The notes under the pieces are model-generated. The model was not told the DNA's origin and did not search any database. It saw only the letters and a program-made list of their open reading frames with translations. From positions 1 through 40,994 of the forward strand of contig CANHHG010000013.1 in NCBI GenBank assembly GCA_947460615.1: DNA of 40,994 nt, written 5' to 3'. Position numbers and translations under genes: made by a program. This DNA comes from Bacteroidota bacterium (GTDB lineage: Bacteria > Bacteroidota > Bacteroidia > Flavobacteriales > Flavobacteriaceae). How positions within the stretch are numbered: position 1 is the stretch's first letter; every line of letters starts with the position of its first letter. Of this stretch, positions 25,921 through 33,057 are shown piece after piece.

Positions 25921-26523
25921 ATGGAAGGATTTCAACAATGTTCTAAAGGGCATTTTTTTAAAGAGGCTTTAGCGACTTGTCCCTATTGCCCAAGTTCAGC
26001 GAATGCTGGTTCAGGAGATAAAACAGAAGTTTTAGGGGAAACACAAAAAACAGTTGATACACAAAAGACACAAGTTTTTGGTAGTGGTGATGCGCCAAAA
26101 AGCAATACCAATTCAACGTCTTCAAAACAGCCTTTTGATTCTACTAAAACAATAATTAATAGTGGAAACGCTAAAGATAATAATCAATCTGAACAACAAG
26201 TAGTTAGAAGAAAATTAAGAGGATGGATCGTTTCATTTGACATCGAAGATTTTGGAGTAGATTATAGAATTATTGAAGGAAAAAATTCTATTGGATCTGG
26301 ACCTTCTTGTGATGTTACTATTAAAGACAATCAAATTTCTTCACTCCATGCTTTGATTTTGTGTAGAAAAGATAAATTTTTATTATCAGATGAGATGTCC
26401 TCAAATGGAACGCTTTTAAATGGGGAAGATTTAACGCCTAGAGAGCCATACGAATTAAACGATGGGGATGAATTTAGAGTAGGAACTACCACATTTTTAT
26501 TTAAAACAGCTTTTAAAAATTAA
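25921..26523 (+). CDS. Zinc-ribbon-like FHA domain protein, possible kinase substrate
   Basis: 200 residues, soluble. The N-terminus has C7, H11, C20 and C23 (CSKGHFF ... CPYC), a likely zinc-binding knuckle. A Thr/Ser-rich linker (about 30-95) contains three similar patches, KTEVLG, KTQVFG and KTIINSG. A C-terminal FHA domain (about 115-198) has SIGSGPSCDV and SSNGTLLNG, but SSLH replaces the usual SRxH. FHA domains bind phosphothreonine peptides. The layout of an N-terminal phosphorylatable Thr patch plus FHA resembles GarA/OdhI regulators, where the FHA binds its own phosphorylated tail; this comparison is inference. It is the first gene of the operon, preceded by operator copy D, and lies 2 nt before the next gene. 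Confidence 0.8.
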   Translation: MEGFQQCSKGHFFKEALATCPYCPSSANAGSGDKTEVLGETQKTVDTQKTQVFGSGDAPKSNTNSTSSKQPFDSTKTIINSGNAKDNNQSEQQVVRRKLRGWIVSFDIEDFGVDYRIIEGKNSIGSGPSCDVTIKDNQISSLHALILCRKDKFLLSDEMSSNGTLLNGEDLTPREPYELNDGDEFRVGTTTFLFKTAFKN

Positions 26524-26525
26524 TA

Positions 26526-28118
26526 TTGATGAGGAGCTTATTAATTTATTTTGCGTTACTTCTAACACAATTGATGAATGCACAAATCAAACAAATTGGG
26601 GAAACTGATTTGTCAGATTACCCATCAATTAAGTTTAAATTGCATTCTCGAACATTTGAAAAGTTAAATGCATCCGATTTTACTTTTTCAGAGGTGATTA
26701 ATGGAAAAGAAAATAAAATTAATTCCTCCGATTTAAAATTATCATACACCCCTTCAGAAAATAAAGAGAAAAACAAGTGTGTCTTGATAATGATTGAAGC
26801 TCTAAGTTATCCTAACAGGCATGAGCAAGTTGATGCTTTTTTTTATGGAATTAAAAATTCTTTGAAAGGGTTCGTAAACCCTGGAGATAAAATTAAGATT
26901 GTTGCTTTTGCATTAAGAAATAAGAAAACACGTATTTTAAATGATGTTAATAGTTCTTTTACAGATAATATTCCTGTTTTAGAAAAATCAATTGATGATT
27001 ATAAAATAGTTAATAATGTTTTTAACAATAAAGATGTTTCAGATTTATATGGAGCTGTCTTTGAAGGGATTGAAATGATTGGTAATGAAAGTATTGATTT
27101 AAAAAAATCAATATTATTGCTTTCAGAAGAACGGAATAATAATTTTTCAACTCAAAAAACGTCGCTTAACGTTATTAATCTAGCGAAAGAGAAAAATGTT
27201 GTAATTAATACAATAAAATACAACAGGGCTAATTATGAGCAGTATACTGATCCAACGTTAGCTGCGCAAACTTTTGGAGAAAGTCACGTTCTTAAAAGAA
27301 GTTTAGGGGTGTTAAAAAATTTGAAGAAACAAAAAGACATAGAGGAAATTGTCCCTGTAATTCTTAATAATGCCTTAAGTAGAGCAAACGGTAGTGATTA
27401 TAAGGTAGTATTAAAATTACAAAACGATAAAAAAGACGGTGGTAAAAATAAAATTATTGTAAAGCAACTAAATTATAATTTTGATACTACTTTAATTTTT
27501 AATTCTCCGGGAAACATTGTTTTTTATCAGTTTCAGAAGAACTTTTATGTTTCCTTACTTGTATCTTTTCTAATTTTAGTAGTACTAACTTATGGGATCT
27601 TTTTATTATATAAAATGAATAAAAAGATGAGACAGAAAAAGGAATTAGAAGCTGCAAATCAATTACAAATTCAAAAAGACCAAGAAGCTGCAATTTTATC
27701 TCAGCAGCAAGAGTTAAAAGCCATAAAATTATCGGAGTTGCAAAGATTAAAAGAAGAGCAAGAATTAAAGGCAGAACAAATTAGAATTAATGAAGAGAAG
27801 GAAAAAGTTGCTCAGATGAGGGCCTTAGGAAACTTTCCGATCTTGAAATTTGCTGATTCAAATAATTCGGCTCAGTTTGAAATCAATTCTTCTATTGTCT
27901 CGGTAGGTAGAGATAAACAATCCAATGTAATTTGTATCCCAAATAGTAACATTTCTAGAAATCATTTTTCAATTGTATTTGAAAATAATGAGTATAGAAT
28001 TCAAGATAACAATAGTACTAATGGAATAATTGTAAATGGTTATAAGCTTAAAAATGCCCTATTAAATAATGGGGACATTATTGAGATTGCAGATGTAACT
28101 TTTACATTTTATAAATAA
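26526..28118 (+). CDS. Membrane protein: periplasmic vWA-like domain, TM helix, coiled coil and cytoplasmic FHA
   Basis: 530 residues. A signal peptide or anchor lies at about 1-20 (LLTQLMNAQ). The extracytoplasmic part (about 55-270) has the alternating strand-helix look of a von Willebrand A domain (KCVLIMIEALS, DLYGAVFEGIEMI, KSILLLSEE), but the metal-binding DxSxS is not present. A transmembrane helix spans about 340-362 and a Gln/Glu/Lys-rich coiled coil about 365-430. The C-terminal FHA domain (about 445-528) keeps GRDKQSN, SRNH and STNG, so phosphothreonine binding is plausible. It reads as a sensor linking a periplasmic domain to cytoplasmic phosphosignalling. The vWA call is tentative; TM and FHA are firm. 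PP2C starts 10 nt downstream. Confidence 0.78.
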   Translation: MMRSLLIYFALLLTQLMNAQIKQIGETDLSDYPSIKFKLHSRTFEKLNASDFTFSEVINGKENKINSSDLKLSYTPSENKEKNKCVLIMIEALSYPNRHEQVDAFFYGIKNSLKGFVNPGDKIKIVAFALRNKKTRILNDVNSSFTDNIPVLEKSIDDYKIVNNVFNNKDVSDLYGAVFEGIEMIGNESIDLKKSILLLSEERNNNFSTQKTSLNVINLAKEKNVVINTIKYNRANYEQYTDPTLAAQTFGESHVLKRSLGVLKNLKKQKDIEEIVPVILNNALSRANGSDYKVVLKLQNDKKDGGKNKIIVKQLNYNFDTTLIFNSPGNIVFYQFQKNFYVSLLVSFLILVVLTYGIFLLYKMNKKMRQKKELEAANQLQIQKDQEAAILSQQQELKAIKLSELQRLKEEQELKAEQIRINEEKEKVAQMRALGNFPILKFADSNNSAQFEINSSIVSVGRDKQSNVICIPNSNISRNHFSIVFENNEYRIQDNNSTNGIIVNGYKLKNALLNNGDIIEIADVTFTFYK

Positions 28119-28128
28119 ACACTACACA

Positions 28129-29577
28129 ATGAAATTAAAGCATTATTCAAAGTCAGTTGTTGGATCTGTAAGGGTAGCAAATGAAGACTGTATAGACTCA
28201 GTAATTAATAATTCAAATGCATATTCAAATGTATTTGTGGTTTGCGATGGAATGGGAGGGCATGTTGGAGGCGCGAAAGCCTCTGAAATAGCCACAAAAA
28301 ACATTATTGAGTATTTTAGCAGGGAGCCTGATTCTGTGCCACAAAATGCATTACGAGCGGCTATAGAATTTACTAATATTCAAATTTATGGTACCGCACA
28401 AGTCAATCCTGAACTAAATGGAATGGGGACTACGTGTACTGTATTAGTTGAAAATGGAGGGTTGATATACATTGCCCATGTTGGAGATAGTAGAATTTAT
28501 ATTTGCTCTGATAATAAATTATACAGATTAACTAAGGACCATTCTTATGTACAAGGGTTAGTTGATGCTGGTGAAATTACAGATGCTCAAATGGAAACTC
28601 ATCCTAGAAAAAATGAGTTAACAAGAGCCTTAGGAATTTCGGAAGAAGTAAAAGTTGAAGTGGCTTCTCAACCAATTTTCGCTAAAAAAGGAGATAAGTT
28701 TTTGTTGTGTACTGATGGATTATGTGGATTAATTTCAGATAAATTAATAGCATCAACCTTAAACTCAGGCATAGAAATAGATGCTATGGTCCATGAATTA
28801 ATATCATTAGCTGAAAAAGCGGGTGGTCATGATAATATCTCAGTTGATATAGTTGAAATAATTCAAAGTGAGCATTCCAATACCAAGTTTGAAAATAAAA
28901 ACAATGAAAACTATAGCAGTTTAAAAACGCAAGAATTAAATTCAACTCCAAAAAATAAAAATAGTGCAAAAAACAAAGCTTTGTTGGTTGTGCTCTTGTT
29001 GGTTGTATTTTTAGGTTTGTCGACTGGAATTTTTAAAACATTTTATCATAAGGAGGACAATACTAATAAAAAAACGAAAACTCCACCTGATACTAAAGTT
29101 AATAATGGTGTCGATGTTAAAATTACTATTGATGATGATAAGGATGAAACTCCAACTACTCCAACTAAGGAGGATGAGGGTTCAAAATTTCCGACTCCAG
29201 CTCCAACTCCAGCTCCAACTAGAACCCGAACACCAGTTTCAACCCAACCCCAAACCTCAAATTTGACTGATAAAGAAAAAGTTGAAGAGGTAATTAAAAA
29301 GTTAAAGACTTCCGGAAGAATATCAAAGAATGAGGGACTAGGGTGTTCAATAGAATACGATCCAATTGATAAAAAGCAACCTGCCGATAACGATCAAACG
29401 TATAAGGTTAAAGTGAAAGTATCTTTAAATAAAGTAGTTGAAAAAACTTCATTTAAAGAAAAAGTAAAAGCTAAACCAAAGCTAACAAGTACTAATGGAA
29501 CTGCAGCTGAAGCAGCTGTAAAACAAGCAAGCTCAGAAGGACAAGCTCAAAAGAAAGATACAGTAAAGGTAAAATAA
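28129..29577 (+). CDS. PP2C-family protein phosphatase with TM helix and periplasmic tail
   Basis: 482 residues. The PP2C domain (about 1-245) has RVANED (metal Asp at 20), CDGMGGH (39-45), HVGDSRIY (117-124), CTDGL (194-198) and GGHDNISV (232-239), so all metal-binding aspartates are present. A TM helix lies at about 284-305. The remaining C-terminal part is extracytoplasmic: a Pro/Thr-rich linker with repeated PTPAP-like units and a basic domain with KTSGRISKNEGLGCSIEYD. PP2C enzymes remove phosphate from Ser/Thr and are the usual antagonists of Hanks-type kinases. Here it is the probable eraser for the two kinases of the operon. The tethered tail could sense the envelope; that is inference. 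Confidence 0.92.
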   Translation: MKLKHYSKSVVGSVRVANEDCIDSVINNSNAYSNVFVVCDGMGGHVGGAKASEIATKNIIEYFSREPDSVPQNALRAAIEFTNIQIYGTAQVNPELNGMGTTCTVLVENGGLIYIAHVGDSRIYICSDNKLYRLTKDHSYVQGLVDAGEITDAQMETHPRKNELTRALGISEEVKVEVASQPIFAKKGDKFLLCTDGLCGLISDKLIASTLNSGIEIDAMVHELISLAEKAGGHDNISVDIVEIIQSEHSNTKFENKNNENYSSLKTQELNSTPKNKNSAKNKALLVVLLLVVFLGLSTGIFKTFYHKEDNTNKKTKTPPDTKVNNGVDVKITIDDDKDETPTTPTKEDEGSKFPTPAPTPAPTRTRTPVSTQPQTSNLTDKEKVEEVIKKLKTSGRISKNEGLGCSIEYDPIDKKQPADNDQTYKVKVKVSLNKVVEKTSFKEKVKAKPKLTSTNGTAAEAAVKQASSEGQAQKKDTVKVK

Positions 29578-29640
29578 AGAATCCTTAAGTTTAACTAAAT
29601 TATATCTTCTGTTGAATTTTAATAAATAATCATTTAAAAA

Positions 29641-30471
29641 ATGTTTCCAGAAATAGGGTCACAATATCAGTTTGTAAAAGAGTTAGGCAGGGGCGGAACG
29701 GCCGTTGTAAACCTTGCTGTTGACCTATATACAGGTAATCGTGTAGCAATTAAATCGCTTTTCAATAGTATTGTTGATAATAATCCAGAGATGTTGGAAC
29801 GTTTTAGAATTGAAGCTAATATTTATTTGATGCTTTCTCATAAAAATATAGTAAAATTAAAAAACTTTAGTTTAAAAAATGGCGCTCATTTAATGATGGA
29901 TTACATCGAAGGGCAAACTATAGATGAATACATAAATAATGTAACAGGACCCATTCCCTCAGAAGTTACAATTGCAATGATTAAGGATATTGTTTCTGCA
30001 ATAGGATATGCTCATAATAAAAAAATTCCTATATCTGGATATCATGGAGTGCTTCATTTAGACATTAAACCTAGTAATATACTTATTAGTAAAACCGGGG
30101 AAGTTATGATTATTGATTACGGTATTTCACAAGGTACCGATGAGGAAAGAGGAGAGAAAATAATGGGAAGTCCCATGTATATGGCCCCTGAACAATTAGA
30201 TATTGAAAAAGAATTAGATTGCAGAACTGATATTTATTCTTTAGGTGTTTTAATGCATCAAATGCTCACTGGAACAACACCTTACTCAAAATATATTAGT
30301 AGAGAAGAATTGTTTAATGAAATAAGAAATAATCCATTAGAAAGAATGGTTAAGTTTTATCCTCAAGTTGATGTTAGACTTCAAGCCGTTATTGATAAAG
30401 CGACATCAAAAGATCCAAGAAAAAGATATCAAAATTGTGAGGAAATACTTCAAGCTTTGGAGGAATTATAA
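29641..30471 (+). CDS. Hanks-type Ser/Thr protein kinase, soluble, HLD-type
   Basis: 276 residues, essentially only a kinase domain. It has the Gly-rich loop GRGGTAV (16-22), Lys38 in VAIKSL, Glu58, the catalytic loop HLDIKPSN (139-146; Asp141, Lys143, Asn146), DYG (159-161) instead of DFG, and MAPEQ (181-185). The Arg before the catalytic Asp is replaced by Leu, so it belongs to the non-RD type, which usually does not need activation-loop phosphorylation. A few extra residues (ISGYHG) precede the catalytic loop. There is no TM helix or sensor domain. A 63-nt gap separates it from the phosphatase, the largest gap in the operon. Substrates are probably the FHA-containing neighbours. Confidence 0.93.
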   Translation: MFPEIGSQYQFVKELGRGGTAVVNLAVDLYTGNRVAIKSLFNSIVDNNPEMLERFRIEANIYLMLSHKNIVKLKNFSLKNGAHLMMDYIEGQTIDEYINNVTGPIPSEVTIAMIKDIVSAIGYAHNKKIPISGYHGVLHLDIKPSNILISKTGEVMIIDYGISQGTDEERGEKIMGSPMYMAPEQLDIEKELDCRTDIYSLGVLMHQMLTGTTPYSKYISREELFNEIRNNPLERMVKFYPQVDVRLQAVIDKATSKDPRKRYQNCEEILQALEEL

Positions 30472-30478
30472 CAGCACT

Positions 30479-30880
30479 ATGAGATTAATAAAAATAGGAA
30501 GTGGAACAGATAATGATATGATAATCAGTGGCGACCCAGCGGTTTCCAGATCTCATATGCAACTTTTTGTCGATGATGAAGCAAATGTTTTTGTCACCGA
30601 TTGTAATTCTACCAACGGAACTTATGTGAATGGTCATAGAATCAACAAGTCTGTAAAATTGCAAACGTATGATATTCTTAGAATTGCAAATACATTGATT
30701 AATTGGCAACAATTATTAAATGATAATGCAGACGTTAAAGCCGCTTACGAAACTTTTCAAGAAAATTCTTTTCAACCTGAGTTACAATTAGAACCAAAAA
30801 AAACAAAAAATATAAGGCTTATTTTATTCATAGCCGCTATAATATTACTCGGAATTATTTACTCAATAATTAATAATTAA
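30479..30880 (+). CDS. Short FHA protein with C-terminal membrane anchor
   Basis: 133 residues from the ATG at 30479, 7 nt after the kinase stop. The frame stays open farther upstream, but that part overlaps the kinase gene and encodes nothing FHA-like. The FHA domain (about 1-80) has IGSGTDNDMIIS, SRSH (23-26) and STNGTYVNG (44-52), with the key Ser/Arg and Asn kept. A single C-terminal hydrophobic helix (112-130) makes it a tail-anchored membrane adaptor. It probably recruits a phosphorylated partner to the membrane. The next gene begins at the base after its stop. Confidence 0.85.
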   Translation: MRLIKIGSGTDNDMIISGDPAVSRSHMQLFVDDEANVFVTDCNSTNGTYVNGHRINKSVKLQTYDILRIANTLINWQQLLNDNADVKAAYETFQENSFQPELQLEPKKTKNIRLILFIAAIILLGIIYSIINN

Positions 30881-32173
30881 ATGAAGAACATTATATATCA
30901 TATTGGAAGTAATAAATTGACAAATGAAATATTTATTGTTAATGAAACTGTGTCGTCTACTCATGCTCAATTATTTGTAAATGAAAACAATCAATTTGTG
31001 ATTATAGACCTTTTATCAAAATTTGGAACTTTAGTTAATGATCATAAAATCAGTAGTCCTGTTATTTTATCCAATACAGATATTATAAGTATTGGGAGCA
31101 TTAAATTTAAACATTTTGATTTAGCTCAGGCTATCATGAAATATGATGCTGTAAATAGCAATACTAATAAGAAAAGCATACAATTAATATCGACATTAAA
31201 TAATAAATCTATTTCTAGAAATAGAAAAAAAAGGGTTGGATTTATTTCAATTGCTATTTTAAGTTTTGTAATGCTAACTTTTGGTGCAAGCATTGTTGTG
31301 GATCAAAAAACAAAAGAGAATTTATTTCAAAAAATTGCTAAGGTAGATGGTTTATTATTTGAAAAGGGCAACCATAATTCGGAGTCTTCTAAACCACTAA
31401 TTAAAATAATTAAAAAGCAGCGAACAGATGTAATATATGATTTTTCATGTTTAGAAACGAAAGAAGATATTGGAAGTAACAAGGCGATATATAATTTTGG
31501 AGAATTGACAAGGAATGTTCAAAGTTCGGTATTAAAAGATGTTCCAATTACTATTAGTGATGAAAAAGCAGATGGAGACAACCTGTATAGGGAATTTAAA
31601 AAACAATACCGATTCATTACCTCAGGAAATGAAATTAATAAATTAAATCAAATAAAGCTTGATTTAGTTAGCAGACTTGCAAAGCCTAGAGGGATTACCT
31701 ATGAAATGCATTATATTGATGATCCATTAGTTAATGTGTTAACCTCTGGAGGACATATTTTTTTCTTTAAAGGAATGTTTGATATGTGTAAATCCAATTC
31801 TGAAATAGCCGCTGTAATTGCGCATGAAATTGCACATAATGAATTAGGGCACCTCACTTTAGCATTGAAAAAACAAAAGAAATCAAGAGATTACGGAATT
31901 TTAGGAGATATTTTTCTAGGTGTAGAAAGGGTTTTTACGGTAAGTTTTAATCAGAAGCAGGAAACAGAAGCCGACTTTTTCGGAATGGACCTTGTTTATC
32001 CTACTGATAACAATACTTGCGATGCAATTAATTTATGGCAGCGAATGAGCGAATTGGAAGGAGAATTTAATATGGCAGAGAACTTTTTCCGTTCACACCC
32101 ATATTCAAAAAATAGAGGATATTGTATAGCAAATCATCTAGATAAAAATTATAATCAAAGATGTAAAAACTAA
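30881..32173 (+). CDS. FHA-TM-M48 family metalloprotease fusion
   Basis: 430 residues. A divergent N-terminal FHA domain (about 1-85) has SSTH (25-28) in place of SRxH and KFGT in place of NGT, so peptide binding may be altered. A TM helix lies at about 118-139. The C-terminal half is an M48-type zinc peptidase: HEIAH (315-319) gives two His ligands and the Glu base, NELGH follows, and ETEADFFGMD (361-370) supplies the third ligand. It resembles periplasmic BepA/LoiP-type proteases that act on outer-membrane or envelope proteins. The FHA should be cytoplasmic and the protease periplasmic, so protease control across the membrane is suggested. The stop overlaps the next start by one base. Confidence 0.85.
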   Translation: MKNIIYHIGSNKLTNEIFIVNETVSSTHAQLFVNENNQFVIIDLLSKFGTLVNDHKISSPVILSNTDIISIGSIKFKHFDLAQAIMKYDAVNSNTNKKSIQLISTLNNKSISRNRKKRVGFISIAILSFVMLTFGASIVVDQKTKENLFQKIAKVDGLLFEKGNHNSESSKPLIKIIKKQRTDVIYDFSCLETKEDIGSNKAIYNFGELTRNVQSSVLKDVPITISDEKADGDNLYREFKKQYRFITSGNEINKLNQIKLDLVSRLAKPRGITYEMHYIDDPLVNVLTSGGHIFFFKGMFDMCKSNSEIAAVIAHEIAHNELGHLTLALKKQKKSRDYGILGDIFLGVERVFTVSFNQKQETEADFFGMDLVYPTDNNTCDAINLWQRMSELEGEFNMAENFFRSHPYSKNRGYCIANHLDKNYNQRCKN

Positions 32174-33057
32174 TGAAGTTCAATTATAAAATAACATCAC
32201 TACTTTTTATCCTACTCGTTTTAGTTGCCTGTTCAACCCTAAAGGATCCAAAACTTGTTTCAGTTGATAAAATTCAATTAGACATGGATAGCAGTACTGA
32301 AATTCAAAATAATATTTCGATTATTTCTAGTATGAAAATTTACAACCCGAATTGGTTTACCATTAAATCAAATGAGGTAGATTTTAAGGTTTACATCGAT
32401 ACATTTTTTGTTGGAAAAGCCAATATTATCGGAGAATTAAATCTTAAAAAAAGGGATACAGGAAATGTGAAAGTTTGTTTAAAATTACAGAAAGATTTTT
32501 TAGAATCGAAAATAAATTTTAAAGACACCCTTCAATTTTCTTTACTAGGCTCCGCAGATATTCCTTATTTTCCAAAAAAATATTATTTCAATTTAGAATA
32601 TAAAATTAAGTCATCAGATTTTGTAAATAGCATTACTGACGGATTAATTAATGAAGGTAATATTAAAATAAAAGAAGTTAAAATCGATAATCTAAGTGTT
32701 AGTAATATCCAATTTAATGTACTTTTTAATGTAAACAATACCATTAATATGGATTATGTGATAAATAAGTTGGAGGTAGATATTTACAATTCAAAATCCT
32801 TTAACAAAGTTATTGGTAATTCTAGTCTTAATGAGCCGATAAATATTAAAGCAAATTCTGTCAATGAATTTTCCACTACTGTAAATGTTAATACGCTTAA
32901 ATTAGGTGCTTCATTAATTAATAGTGTAATGAATAAACAAAACAGTTTATTCATGAATGTAAACGCTATAGTTTCTTACAAAAATATTCTCTTTCCATTT
33001 ACAATAAGAAAGGAAGTAGAGTACAATCCATTAACTCTTCAAATAAGATTGAAATGA
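32173..33057 (+). CDS. LEA14-like (WHy-type) lipoprotein
   Basis: 294 residues. A lipoprotein signal ends in LVLVAC (Cys20). The body looks like two beta-rich repeats of LEA type 2/WHy domains: the first has MKIYNPNWFTIKSNEVDFKV and the second NISVSNIQFNVLFNV-like strands around residues 175-270. LEA14-like lipoproteins are common in envelopes of many bacteria, but their roles are largely unknown. Overlaps with both neighbours (TAATG and ATGA) show translational coupling to the protease and the transporter, so it is probably an envelope component of the same machine. Family call is moderate. Confidence 0.65.
   Translation: MKFNYKITSLLFILLVLVACSTLKDPKLVSVDKIQLDMDSSTEIQNNISIISSMKIYNPNWFTIKSNEVDFKVYIDTFFVGKANIIGELNLKKRDTGNVKVCLKLQKDFLESKINFKDTLQFSLLGSADIPYFPKKYYFNLEYKIKSSDFVNSITDGLINEGNIKIKEVKIDNLSVSNIQFNVLFNVNNTINMDYVINKLEVDIYNSKSFNKVIGNSSLNEPINIKANSVNEFSTTVNVNTLKLGASLINSVMNKQNSLFMNVNAIVSYKNILFPFTIRKEVEYNPLTLQIRLK

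Noticed and set aside
30368-30478. Upstream extension of the short FHA gene into the kinase gene
   Set aside because: The extra residues are an out-of-frame reading of the kinase C-terminus. The ATG at 30479 gives a clean FHA start.
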